From assembly GCA_964606065.1 (NCBI GenBank), contig CAZSEX010000015.1, forward strand, positions 1 through 40,399: a stretch of 40,399 nt of DNA. Reading direction: 5' to 3'. Source of the stretch: JAFGHJ01 sp964606065 (lineage in GTDB: Bacteria; Hydrothermota; UBA3072). This document shows, in pieces, positions 1-8,328 of this stretch. Positions within the stretch are counted from its first letter, which is position 1. Every line of letters starts with the position of its first letter. Below the pieces are notes generated by a model that was given only the letters and a program-made list of their open reading frames with translations, searched no databases and was not told the origin of the DNA. A program made the position numbers and the translations under genes.

Positions 1-1
1 A

Positions 2-64
2 GTCAAAATGGAACTATATAAGGGTTTTTTCGTCTACTCTTATAAAATGTTAAAGGGAGGTTAA
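2..64 (+). CDS. C-terminal end of an unidentified upstream gene (partial)
   Basis: An open frame enters from the window edge and stops at TAA 62-64, giving about 20 residues that end in YKMLKGG. The stop overlaps the AGGGAGG ribosome-binding site of the next gene, as expected for a coupled upstream gene in a polysaccharide cluster. A second frame is also open to a TAA at 51-53, so the frame choice is uncertain. Too short to identify. Confidence 0.3.
   Translation, partial: VKMELYKGFFVYSYKMLKGG
54..60 (+). promoter_or_regulatory. Strong Shine-Dalgarno (AGGGAGG) without a canonical start codon
   Basis: A near-perfect anti-16S match lies 5 nt before ATA 66 and 8 nt before ATC 69. No ATG, GTG or TTG lies in the following 30 nt in the frame of the sugar transferase. 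It is the main evidence for a non-canonical start of that gene. Confidence 0.6.
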
Positions 65-65
65 G

Positions 66-1400
66 ATAATCTGGAAGAAACAGCAGTTTCTGCTTTTGTT
101 TTTTGATATAGTATTCGCGGCAGTCTCTATTGTTTTAACATATCAGGTTATTCCGGAGGGAATAATTGGATCCGTTAGAAATTTTTATCTGGAATTGGTT
201 GTTTTTACCCTGTTTGTTGTTGGTATATTCTCGTATCTCGATTTATATAATTATCTTGTTTTTTTAAACAGATTTAGATATATATACAGAACAACGAAAG
301 GAATAGCATATATATTTGTTTTTTATCTACTCTGGTTGTTAGCTTCTTCTTCTCTTAATACCCAGAATGAGTTTTCTTTGTTTATCCTTTTTGGTATTTT
401 TTCCTTTTTGGTATATTTTTCGAGGATAATTCTTATCCCAGTTTTCTCTTTACTGTTGCCTAAAAAAGAAATCGTGATTTTCGCGCCTGAGGATAATTAT
501 AAGGATATTGAAAGTTGGCTTAAATACCACACGGTTTCAGGTCTTAAGATAAAGAAAATTTCGGAAAATATGGAAGAAATAGAAGAGTATGTAAAAAAAG
601 GCTTTCCGGTTGTAATTTCTACATTTACGGAAGACTGGCAGAATTTAATAGATAATCTTTTTTATTTTAAAAATAAAGTTCCTGTATTTTTATTTGCTCC
701 ACTTTTGAGCAGTATTGATGATGTGGATTATTGGGCTTATATTGGCGATGTACCTTTTATTTATTTTAGATGGAGCGGTCGATCCAGAACTTATTTGTTT
801 GTTAAAAGGTTAATTGATGTTATCGGAGCAATATTTGCTCTCATAATCTTCTCTCCTTTTATGGCTATTGCGGCGATAGGAATAAAATTAACATCTGAAG
901 GTCCGGTATTTTTTATACAGAAAAGAGCTGGGAAGAGTGGAAAAATTTTTAATATGCTGAAATTTCGTTCTATGCTTATATCGGCAAATGATGAACCTCA
1001 TAAAGAATTTGTAAAAGTTTATATGAACGGAAGTAATGAAGAAAATAGATTTAAGTTAACTGAGGATTCCAGGGTGATTCTCTGGGGTAAAGTTTTGAGG
1101 AAATTAAGTATAGATGAATTTCCGCAGCTTTTTAATGTCTTGAGAGGTGAGCTCTCTTTAGTAGGGCCAAGGCCTCCTCTGAAGTATGAAGTTGATCAGT
1201 ATTTAAAGTGGCATAAAGAACGGCTTTCAGTTAAACAGGGAGTTAGCGGTATATGGCAGGTTTTTGGAAGAGCGAGATTGCCATTTGACAAATCCTGTTT
1301 TCTTGATATATTCTATGCGGAAAACAGAAGTTTGTGCCTTGATTTACATCTATTAAGCCAAACGCTACACACAATTGTATTTGGTAAAGGAGCATATTAG
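66..1400 (+). CDS. Polyprenyl-phosphate sugar-1-phosphate transferase (WbaP/WcaJ type)
   Basis: Initiating membrane enzyme that moves a sugar-1-phosphate from a nucleotide sugar onto undecaprenyl phosphate to start exopolysaccharide or O-antigen repeats. The N-terminal third has several hydrophobic segments, followed by a soluble region. The C-terminal bacterial sugar transferase domain begins at KRLIDVIGA, with FFIQKRAG, MLKFRSM, SIDEFPQLFNVLRGELSLVG and GPRPP, all hallmarks of the family. The only ATG/GTG/TTG-type start is TTG 96, which has no Shine-Dalgarno. AGGGAGG at 54-60 instead points to ATA 66 or ATC 69, adding the basic-then-hydrophobic lead (WKKQQFLLLFFD) usual for this family. Downstream genes make a modified nucleotide sugar, so the enzyme probably starts the same glycan. 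The family is certain; the start and the sugar are not. Confidence 0.9.
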   Translation: MIWKKQQFLLLFFDIVFAAVSIVLTYQVIPEGIIGSVRNFYLELVVFTLFVVGIFSYLDLYNYLVFLNRFRYIYRTTKGIAYIFVFYLLWLLASSSLNTQNEFSLFILFGIFSFLVYFSRIILIPVFSLLLPKKEIVIFAPEDNYKDIESWLKYHTVSGLKIKKISENMEEIEEYVKKGFPVVISTFTEDWQNLIDNLFYFKNKVPVFLFAPLLSSIDDVDYWAYIGDVPFIYFRWSGRSRTYLFVKRLIDVIGAIFALIIFSPFMAIAAIGIKLTSEGPVFFIQKRAGKSGKIFNMLKFRSMLISANDEPHKEFVKVYMNGSNEENRFKLTEDSRVILWGKVLRKLSIDEFPQLFNVLRGELSLVGPRPPLKYEVDQYLKWHKERLSVKQGVSGIWQVFGRARLPFDKSCFLDIFYAENRSLCLDLHLLSQTLHTIVFGKGAY

Positions 1401-1406
1401 AAATTT

Positions 1407-1961
1407 ATGGGTTTTATAAAAATTAGAGGTAAAAATAGAGAAATTGATACAGATGAACCTCAGGATTTGTTAATTCCCGAATATAATGTAGTTATAATTA
1501 ATTCAATATTGGGTGAGGGTGTTACAATATGGGGTAATGTTAATATTTATGGAGCTAAGATAGATAAAAACACAAAAATAGCAGCTTTTGTTGAAATCCG
1601 AACGGGTGTTAAAATAGGAGAAAATGTAAAGATTGAACCCTTTGTTTTTATTCCTGAAGGTGTCGAAATAGGGAATTGTGTGTTTCTCGGTCCCAACGTC
1701 ATTTTTACAAATGATATTTATCCGTTTTCTTGTAATGAATCAGGAGAACTAAAGGAAGAATATAAGATAACGTCTACAATTATAGAGGATAATGTTTCGA
1801 TAGGAGCTCAATCGGTTATTAAATGCGGCGTAACTATCGGAAAAGGGGCAATGATTGGTCTCGGTTCGACAGTGATTGAAGATATTCCGGAGGCAGTGGT
1901 GGTTTATGGAGATAAAGCGAGGGTAAGGAGGAAGTTGAATGAAGCAGATTCCACTTGTTGA
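1407..1961 (+). CDS. Left-handed beta-helix N-acetyltransferase, WbpD-like
   Basis: Probably acetylates the 3-amino group of a UDP-2-acetamido-3-amino sugar, as WbpD does in the UDP-ManNAc(3NAc)A pathway. The 184 residues are close to the usual WbpD length (about 190). Hexapeptide repeats run through the whole protein (KIGENVKI, EIGNCVFLGPNV, TIIEDNVSIGAQSVI, TIGKGAMIGLGS), and the FTNDIYP motif is typical of WbpD/QdtC/FdtC enzymes. It starts 6 nt after the sugar transferase. Its 3' end overlaps the aminotransferase by 23 nt, so translation is probably coupled. The exact sugar substrate cannot be read from sequence. Confidence 0.85.
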   Translation: MGFIKIRGKNREIDTDEPQDLLIPEYNVVIINSILGEGVTIWGNVNIYGAKIDKNTKIAAFVEIRTGVKIGENVKIEPFVFIPEGVEIGNCVFLGPNVIFTNDIYPFSCNESGELKEEYKITSTIIEDNVSIGAQSVIKCGVTIGKGAMIGLGSTVIEDIPEAVVVYGDKARVRRKLNEADSTC

Positions 1962-3090
1962 TCTTCGCGCCCAATATGAAGACGTGAAAAATGAAATGCG
2001 TGTTTTATGGGATGAAATACTCGATTCCATGTACCTGTATTTGGGACCGAATGTTCAAGAATTTGAAAAAGAGTTTGCTTCTTATGTCGGTGCCAGATAT
2101 TGTATTGGTGTGGGTTCAGGTACGGACGCATTACTTATAGCGTTGAAAGCTGTTGGAGTTAAAAAAGGAGATGAGGTGATTGTTCCGTCTCATACTTTCT
2201 TTGCCACAGTGGAAGCCGTTATTCATACGGGGGCTTATCCTGTTATGCTGGATATTGATGCAAAATCTTATACATTATCCGTAGATAATACCCGAGAATA
2301 TTTAGAAGAAAATTGCATTAGATTGAAAGAAGGATTAAAAGATAAGAGAACAGGAATGATTTTAAAAACTATATTACCAGTGCATCTTTATGGACATCCA
2401 GCTGAAATGGATGGTTTTAGAAAATTAGCAGGAAAATATGGGCTTTCTCTAATCGAAGATGCGTCCCAAGCTCATGGCGCTAAATATAAAAATAAAAGAG
2501 TGGGAACGCTTGGGGATTTAGCAGCTTTTAGTTTCTATTTTTCAAAAAATCTCGGTGCTTTTGGGGAAGGAGGAGGTCTTACAACTGATAATAATGAGTA
2601 CGTGCAAATTATTAAAAGATTGCGTGAACATGGTCAAAACGGCAAATATTCTCATGAATTGGTAGGGTTTAATTCCAGATTGGATGAACTGCAGGCAGCT
2701 GTTTTGCGTTGCAAATTAAAATTTTTAGATAAATGGAATGAACAGAGGAGGGAAATCGCTTGTTTTTACAACGAGGCTTTGAAAGATTTACCTGTTATAA
2801 CTCCACAAGAAGCCGAGGGCGTGTTTCACGTATACCATTTGTATGTTATTCGTTCCAGGGAAAGAGATAAGCTTTTTGAGCACTTAAGAAAAAACGGTAT
2901 CGGTTGCGGGATGCATTATCCTATACCGATTCATCTTCAAAAAGCTATGGAAGGTAATGGATATGAAAAGGGAGATTTGCCGGTGACGGAAAAGATAGCA
3001 AGCGAAATTTTATCATTGCCTATTTATCCACATTTAACCGAAGAAGATACAGGTAAAGTCGTGAAAACCGTGAGAGATTTTTACAGGTAG
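1939..3090 (+). CDS. PLP-dependent sugar aminotransferase, DegT/DnrJ/EryC1/StrS family (WbpE-like)
   Basis: Transfers an amino group, usually from glutamate, to a 3-keto nucleotide sugar. Family landmarks are GSGTDALL (about 59-66), EDASQAHGA (about 173-181) and FYFSKNLGAFGEGG with the PLP-binding lysine at about 203. The 383 residues are somewhat longer than the WbpE-type norm of about 360. An AGGAGG site precedes the ATG, and the start lies inside the acetyltransferase gene. It sits between a WbpD-like and a WbpB-like gene, so the predicted order is oxidation (WbpB-like), amination (this gene) and acetylation (WbpD-like) of a UDP-sugar. Confidence 0.92.
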   Translation: MKQIPLVDLRAQYEDVKNEMRVLWDEILDSMYLYLGPNVQEFEKEFASYVGARYCIGVGSGTDALLIALKAVGVKKGDEVIVPSHTFFATVEAVIHTGAYPVMLDIDAKSYTLSVDNTREYLEENCIRLKEGLKDKRTGMILKTILPVHLYGHPAEMDGFRKLAGKYGLSLIEDASQAHGAKYKNKRVGTLGDLAAFSFYFSKNLGAFGEGGGLTTDNNEYVQIIKRLREHGQNGKYSHELVGFNSRLDELQAAVLRCKLKFLDKWNEQRREIACFYNEALKDLPVITPQEAEGVFHVYHLYVIRSRERDKLFEHLRKNGIGCGMHYPIPIHLQKAMEGNGYEKGDLPVTEKIASEILSLPIYPHLTEEDTGKVVKTVRDFYR

Positions 3091-3100
3091 AGGTATATTT

Positions 3101-4102
3101 ATGAAAGTCGGTGTTATTGGACTCGGGTATTGGGGGCCGAATTTGATGCGGAGCGTTCTTTCACTGGGGGATGTAGAAGTGGTTGGTTGTGAAAAGAACG
3201 AAAGTAGATTGGTGGAAGTTCGGAAAATATTTCCTAACACGAAGTATGTTAATAACCATGAGCAGTTGTTATATAATGATGAAGTGAAAGCCGTATTGAT
3301 ATCGACACCTGTAAATACTCATTATTCTCTCGCTAAGGATTTTATAGAAAAGGGAAAGGATGTGTTTGTCGAAAAACCTCTAACAGAATCTTCTTCTAAG
3401 GCAAAAGAACTCATAGACCTGGCAGAGAAAAAAAAGTGTGTGTTGATGGTAGGTCACATTTTTGAATATAATGACGCAGTGATCAAAATTAATGATGTAA
3501 TAAAGAATGATGAGGTTGGCAAACTTCAGTACATAACTTCCACAAGGGTAAATTTGGGTATACACAGAAAAGATGTAAACGTTTTGTGGGATTTGGCTCC
3601 GCATGATTTATCGATTATTTTTAAATGGGTGGATTCTAAACCTGTGGCAGTTTCTACCATGGCTAAGGCTTCTGTTGTAGACGGTTTACCAGATGTCGCT
3701 TTTGTTCAATTGGCTTTCGATTGCGGGATGATTGCGGATATTCAGGTGGGCTGGTTGGCTCCTTCTAAAGTCAGAGAAACAATTATAGTTGGTAGTAAGA
3801 AAATGATAGTTTATAATGAAACCAATCCCCGGGAAAAGGTGAAAATCTATAATTCCGGCGTGGATTTTGAAGATCCTCATGATTATGGAGAATTCTTATT
3901 ATCATATAGATCAGGAGATATTCGTTGCCCTACTCTTTCTAATAGAGAACCCTTAAGAATGGAGGTGGAACATTTTTTGGAATGCGTAAAAGAAAGAAAG
4001 AAACCGCTTACGGATGGATATAACGCTTTAAGGGTGATAGAAGCGATTGAAATGGCTGAAAAAAGCTTTAAAGAGAAGAGAATTGTATATCGAGGAGAAT
4101 AG
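3101..4102 (+). CDS. Gfo/Idh/MocA-family NAD-dependent sugar oxidoreductase (WbpB-like)
   Basis: Predicted to oxidise the 3-hydroxyl of a nucleotide sugar, supplying the keto substrate for the adjacent aminotransferase. The N-terminal Rossmann motif is GLGYWGP (residues 7-13). EKP at about 91-93 is the family signature at the active site, and WDLAPHD (163-169) carries the histidine often used in catalysis. Length 333 fits WbpB-type enzymes (about 316). It begins 10 nt after the aminotransferase and is the last gene of the polysaccharide operon here. No UDP-sugar 6-dehydrogenase (WbpA) or epimerase (WbpI) is visible; they may lie upstream of the window. Confidence 0.9.
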   Translation: MKVGVIGLGYWGPNLMRSVLSLGDVEVVGCEKNESRLVEVRKIFPNTKYVNNHEQLLYNDEVKAVLISTPVNTHYSLAKDFIEKGKDVFVEKPLTESSSKAKELIDLAEKKKCVLMVGHIFEYNDAVIKINDVIKNDEVGKLQYITSTRVNLGIHRKDVNVLWDLAPHDLSIIFKWVDSKPVAVSTMAKASVVDGLPDVAFVQLAFDCGMIADIQVGWLAPSKVRETIIVGSKKMIVYNETNPREKVKIYNSGVDFEDPHDYGEFLLSYRSGDIRCPTLSNREPLRMEVEHFLECVKERKKPLTDGYNALRVIEAIEMAEKSFKEKRIVYRGE

Positions 4103-4126
4103 GGATAATTTATCTTTTTATCACCC

Positions 4127-4154
4127 TTGACTTTATAATGGAATATATTATTGT
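4127..4154 (+). promoter_or_regulatory. Sigma-70-like promoter of the bamA operon (predicted leaderless)
   Basis: TTGACT (4127-4132), 16-nt spacer, TATTGT (4149-4154). The bamA ATG at 4164 is 9 nt past the -10, so the mRNA would begin only about 3 nt before the start codon, and no Shine-Dalgarno is present. An alternative TATAAT lies at 4134-4139 but lacks a -35. The -35 sits in a CCCTTGAC context shared with other promoters here. Confidence 0.55.
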
Positions 4155-4163
4155 TGGCTCGCT

Positions 4164-6374
4164 ATGTTAGAATTGATTCTTTTATTCGCTTTTCCTTACG
4201 GAGAAGTAATTGTAGATGTTAATGTGGAAGGACTTAAAGAAGTCGATACCTCTCTGGTGGTTCTATCCTCTGGTTTTAGAGTGGGGGAGATTTTAACCCG
4301 GGAAATGGGAATAAGAGCTATAAAAAGCCTTTATAAAACAGGTTTCTTTTCGGATGTAGAACTTAATGCCAAAAGTAAAGGTGGAGGGATTAGAGTGATA
4401 ATCAAAGTGACCGAAAATCCTCGCCTTAAATCGTTGGAATTTGAAGGCAATAAAAAATTAAGCGATGGGGATATTTCATCTCTTGTGGATTTATCGCCTC
4501 CCGCTATACTTTCTGAGTATAAGTTGCACAGGATAAAGAAAAAAATACTCGATTTATATGAGGAAAAAGGATTTTCGGGAACGAAAATCGCTATTGGAAA
4601 AGACGAAGAGGAAGACGGATTGAATGTGAAATTTGTAATCGACGAGGGAGCGCAGTATAAAGTTAAAAAGATTAATTTTATTGGTAATGAAGGACTTTCA
4701 GATCACGTACTTTCTAAAGTTCTTTCAAATAAGACAAAAACCTGGTATCTTTTCTGGAGAAACAATAGCTTAAAGTTGGATTCGTTAGAAACCGACATAC
4801 CGAAAATAGAAGCACTATACAGGAAACATGGATACCTGAGCGCAAATGTAGATTCCTTTTATGTCGATTATAAGGATAATGCCGCTGTAATAAACTATGT
4901 TGTCGACGAAGGAAGACTTTATTACTTTGGAGAAACCCATCTTGAGGGGACGGAAGACCTTGGTTTTATTTCAAGCAGCCTGAAATGGAAAAAGGGAGAG
5001 TTATTTAACGAAGAAAAAATACAAAAAACAATAGAAGACCTTTCTATTTTTTATTCTAACTACGGTTACCTTCATGCCACGATCGTCCCCAATTATGATA
5101 TAGTAAACGATTCAATAGTTGAAGTAGATCTTTATGTGGAAAAGGGGGACCCGGTTTATGTGAGATTCGTTAACATAAAAGGTAACAATAAAACTTATGA
5201 TAAAGTGATCCGGAGGAATACGGTTGTTTATCCGGGAGAACTTTTCCGACGAGACAGGATAATGCACAGTTACAGAAATATTTTTCGACTCGGTTATTTC
5301 TCTGATATGAAAATAGATATGGATTTTCCCGCTCCTGATTCCATAGATCTTTTTCTGGAAGTGGTGGAAAAATATACGGGACAAATTGGGGGTTCCGTGG
5401 CTTATTCCGCTACGTACGGTCTTACTGGGGGACTGAACTTATCTATGCCTAATATGTTTGGTACCGGTCAAACGTTTAGTTTTTCTTTCGAAAAGACTCT
5501 TACATCTTATGAAGATCGGTCTCTTCAAAATATTTCTTTATCCTGGCATCAACCGTGGCTTTTTGATACTCCAACTTCCGCGGGTTTCAGTCTTTATAAT
5601 ACGAATTATGTGAGAACTTATTACAGTGTAAAAGAAACCGGTGGTACGGTTTCTGCCGGAAGGATATTGAATAAAGAAAGAAACCTTACGTCGTACTTTA
5701 CCTACAGACTGGAAAGAGAGAATGTCAAAGCGGAGGAGGAATATGCGGATTTGAGTACTGGGCTCAACTGGGAAAGTTCTTTGTATGGGAATCTGGTTTA
5801 TGATTCCCGGGATTCTAAAATAGCGCCAAGAGTCGGCAGCTATTATTCTCTGGGAACGAAATATGCCGGCGGTATTTTAGGAGGGGATAGAAAGTATCAT
5901 AAATTGAACTTTGAAGTCAGAAAGTTTCAGTCTGTTCTGGCGGAAGATTTCGTTATTATGAATAGAACTAAAGTGGGTTACGTACACGCCCGAGGTGGAA
6001 CTGAAGTTCCTATACTTGAGAGATTTTTGCTCGGAGGCGCGGGAAGCTGGGGTTTGCGCGGTTATGATGACGAAACGATTATACCTGAACCAACGCGGAG
6101 GTACATTGGGGGCAACTTTGCCATTCTTAATAATTTCGAGCTCAGGTTAAATTTCGGTGATCAGGGATACGGTATGTTTTTTTTAGACGCGGGTAACTGT
6201 TATAAAGACTTTGCTGAGGCTAATTTGCTCGATCTTTATTATGGCGTCGGGGTGGGTTTCAGAGTAGAGATACCTATGCTCGGTATTCTTGGAATTGATT
6301 TTGGGTATAACTTAAATTTATATGAGGGAGAGAGACATTGGAAACCTCATTTCCAGATAGGTACTACGTTTTGA
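4164..6374 (+). CDS. bamA: Outer-membrane protein assembly factor BamA (Omp85)
   Basis: Core of the beta-barrel assembly machine. A short hydrophobic N-terminus (about residues 1-13) acts as signal peptide. About five POTRA repeats follow (roughly 14-350; for example VNVEGLKEVDTSLV, LEFEGNKKLSDGDIS, INFIGNEGLSDHVL, VNIKGNNKTYDKVIRR). A 16-strand-type Omp85 barrel takes up the rest, with the conserved LRGYD motif near residue 630 and a C-terminal phenylalanine typical of barrels. The 736 residues are close to the family norm (about 750-810). It is the first gene of an envelope operon with skp-, lpxD- and lptD-like genes, matching the classic bamA-skp-lpxD arrangement. The ATG at 4164 lacks a ribosome-binding site. 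Confidence 0.96.
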   Translation: MLELILLFAFPYGEVIVDVNVEGLKEVDTSLVVLSSGFRVGEILTREMGIRAIKSLYKTGFFSDVELNAKSKGGGIRVIIKVTENPRLKSLEFEGNKKLSDGDISSLVDLSPPAILSEYKLHRIKKKILDLYEEKGFSGTKIAIGKDEEEDGLNVKFVIDEGAQYKVKKINFIGNEGLSDHVLSKVLSNKTKTWYLFWRNNSLKLDSLETDIPKIEALYRKHGYLSANVDSFYVDYKDNAAVINYVVDEGRLYYFGETHLEGTEDLGFISSSLKWKKGELFNEEKIQKTIEDLSIFYSNYGYLHATIVPNYDIVNDSIVEVDLYVEKGDPVYVRFVNIKGNNKTYDKVIRRNTVVYPGELFRRDRIMHSYRNIFRLGYFSDMKIDMDFPAPDSIDLFLEVVEKYTGQIGGSVAYSATYGLTGGLNLSMPNMFGTGQTFSFSFEKTLTSYEDRSLQNISLSWHQPWLFDTPTSAGFSLYNTNYVRTYYSVKETGGTVSAGRILNKERNLTSYFTYRLERENVKAEEEYADLSTGLNWESSLYGNLVYDSRDSKIAPRVGSYYSLGTKYAGGILGGDRKYHKLNFEVRKFQSVLAEDFVIMNRTKVGYVHARGGTEVPILERFLLGGAGSWGLRGYDDETIIPEPTRRYIGGNFAILNNFELRLNFGDQGYGMFFLDAGNCYKDFAEANLLDLYYGVGVGFRVEIPMLGILGIDFGYNLNLYEGERHWKPHFQIGTTF

Positions 6375-7363
6375 GAAAGAAAATTCTTATTAAGGTTTTA
6401 ATAATTATTCTTTTCATCGCGGTTGCTATGGGGTGTGAACCTACGAAAGAATATAGTGTTGCTCCCGTTCCGGTTTTCAGCAAAATTTTGAATATCGATT
6501 CTACTTATACTACTGTATCGGTTATTTCTACAGGGAATTCGAGTCGTTTATTTAGTGGAAAAAAAGATATTTTTGATTCTTATGCTATATTGAAATTCGA
6601 TACGATTCCGGAAAGTTTCGATAGTCTTTTTATCCAGTTTCAATCCGATTCTGTCGCTGTGGAATTGACTCTGTATGAGATAAAGAAACAATGGGATGAA
6701 AATTCCGTTTACTTGTGGGATGATTTAGGCTCTTTAATAGATACTTTGAATCCGCTTCTTATTGAATCTGTAAACGATTCGAATCCGCGGATATTTATCG
6801 GAAGTTCTTCCACGCTGGATTATTCGGTGATCGAGAATATTGGTAATTTCGGGTTTGCTGTTCATGCCGATCCTTTTTATTCTTTTGGAGCGGGAGAAAC
6901 GCAGCTGGAATTGGATACAGTATCGGGGGATACTCTCGTAAATTCTGTCGTGTCGTATATCGAGGATGCTTTTATTGTTAAAAACCCGTTCGGGGATACA
7001 ATTTTTTCCGATTCTCTTTTAGTGGGAAGAGGAATTTCTGTCAGGACTCATATTCTTATTCTTCGGGATTCGTTGCCCACGGATTTGAATTCGATAGCGA
7101 AGGCCGAATTGATTCTTAATGTGGATACGGCTTTTTCGTTCGTCGTGGAGAGTACTGTGGAGAATTCAGGATTTGTTTTTTACCCCGGTTATACCGAGGA
7201 TTATGATTCGATGAAATGCGACATGGCGTTGCTTTTTCAACAGACTGATATCGATAACGTGATGGATATTGAGATAAAGGCATCGAGTGAAACTGGAGGT
7301 ATTGACCTTGAGAAGTTTGGGGGGGGTATAATTAAATTTATCTGGGTGGAATTTCCAAGATGA
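6371..7363 (+). CDS. Uncharacterised lipoprotein between bamA and the skp-like gene
   Basis: Product unrecognised. The longest frame begins at TTG 6338, but TTG 6371 overlaps the bamA stop (TTGA) and gives a textbook lipoprotein signal: RKK, a hydrophobic stretch, and the lipobox AVAMGC about residues 16-21. That start is preferred, giving about 330 residues. The mature part is rich in Asp, Ser and aromatic residues and looks beta-rich and extracytoplasmic (for example YAILKFDTIP and SLFIQFQSDSVAVELTLYEI). The gene overlaps bamA at its 5' end and the next gene by 4 nt (ATGA), so it is translationally coupled to envelope genes. It could be a lineage-specific BAM accessory lipoprotein, but only context suggests that. 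Confidence 0.75.
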   Translation: MRKKILIKVLIIILFIAVAMGCEPTKEYSVAPVPVFSKILNIDSTYTTVSVISTGNSSRLFSGKKDIFDSYAILKFDTIPESFDSLFIQFQSDSVAVELTLYEIKKQWDENSVYLWDDLGSLIDTLNPLLIESVNDSNPRIFIGSSSTLDYSVIENIGNFGFAVHADPFYSFGAGETQLELDTVSGDTLVNSVVSYIEDAFIVKNPFGDTIFSDSLLVGRGISVRTHILILRDSLPTDLNSIAKAELILNVDTAFSFVVESTVENSGFVFYPGYTEDYDSMKCDMALLFQQTDIDNVMDIEIKASSETGGIDLEKFGGGIIKFIWVEFPR

Positions 7364-8328
7364 TAGCCTTATTTAATATTTTGCTTCTTATATCCTTAAA
7401 TCCCACTCTCTCGGGTAGCTTACCAGGAGAATGGGTTGGGGGCGATGGCTTTTCGCAATTTTCCGTTTTATCGGGAAATGTTTATGTGAATCCGGCTCTC
7501 GCGGATACTCAGGATTGCCTTTCAGTTAATTTCAAGCTCTTTTCTGATGATTATACAAAGTTAGGTGGGAATCTTTCTTCGGTTTTCTTTAATATTCCTG
7601 TTGTTTCAGGATTCGTTGTGGGAGGAAGCTTCAATACCTTGTACGATTGCGCCGTGCAGGGTGATTCCTTTTATTCCGATGATAATTATACTTATCATAA
7701 TTTTTTTAATAGAAAAGGAGGGCTCTATCGGTTTGGCGGATATCTGGCAAAGTCTTCAGGAATTCTTTCTCTGGGTGTAGATTTTAATATTCTTAACGGA
7801 AAAAGTGACGATATCTGGTGGATAGATTTTGAAAAATATTACGATGTTTATGATACTGTAACCACCTATTTCAGGGGTTATTCGCTGGGATTTGGTTTTA
7901 GTTTTGATGTAGCTCAGCTTAGTCTGGGCAGTTATTTTTGTCCGTTTCAGTATATTGAAAAACAATATGAAGACGAAGAAGCAGAAGAGTTTGATCTTGA
8001 TTCTCCGCTGCGTTTTGGAATTAATTACTCGTTTGCCGATAACAAAAAAGTAATGTTTTCGATCGATAGAAAAGAAGGATTGATTGGTTTAAACTATGGT
8101 TTTATTCGATTGGGTTACGGTAGAATGTTTTCTATGGGTAACGGAGTAGAAGTAAATGCTAACAGATTTTTAGGAGGAATGTCGTTTAATGTAAGCGGAT
8201 TACCCTTATCTGTGACTTTTGAAAACAGAAAATATTCAGGTGATTTCGCTGATAGTGAGTTCATAATAAATGTAGGATTACTACTGTCAGGAAAAGGGAG
8301 GAAGAATGAAAGTGAAATTAAATATTAG
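7360..8328 (+). CDS. Predicted outer-membrane beta-barrel protein, unknown function
   Basis: No named family recognised. A hydrophobic N-terminus (IALFNILLLISLNPTLSG) resembles a signal peptide. The mature protein alternates glycine/aromatic beta-strand patterns (for example LSLGVDFNILNG, YSLGFGFSFDVAQLSLGSYF, GLNYGFIRLGYGRMFS), and NPAL near residue 46 recalls the N-terminus of PorV/FadL-like barrels. Its ATG overlaps the preceding stop by 4 nt, and its 3' end overlaps the skp-like gene by 23 nt. The position between bamA and skp suggests a barrel that is a frequent client or a partner of the assembly machine. Length 322 would allow about 14 strands. The function is inferred from shape and context only. 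Confidence 0.7.
   Translation: MIALFNILLLISLNPTLSGSLPGEWVGGDGFSQFSVLSGNVYVNPALADTQDCLSVNFKLFSDDYTKLGGNLSSVFFNIPVVSGFVVGGSFNTLYDCAVQGDSFYSDDNYTYHNFFNRKGGLYRFGGYLAKSSGILSLGVDFNILNGKSDDIWWIDFEKYYDVYDTVTTYFRGYSLGFGFSFDVAQLSLGSYFCPFQYIEKQYEDEEAEEFDLDSPLRFGINYSFADNKKVMFSIDRKEGLIGLNYGFIRLGYGRMFSMGNGVEVNANRFLGGMSFNVSGLPLSVTFENRKYSGDFADSEFIINVGLLLSGKGRKNESEIKY

Noticed and set aside
2822..2837. parS-like word TGTTTCACGTATACCA (13 of 16 to TGTTTCACGTGAAACA)
   Set aside because: It lies inside the conserved coding sequence of the aminotransferase, has a broken right half, and is 23 kb from parAB; a chance match is likely.
4134..4139. TATAAT as alternative -10 for bamA
   Set aside because: No acceptable -35 at 15-18 nt upstream; the TTGACT/TATTGT pair with 16-nt spacer fits better.
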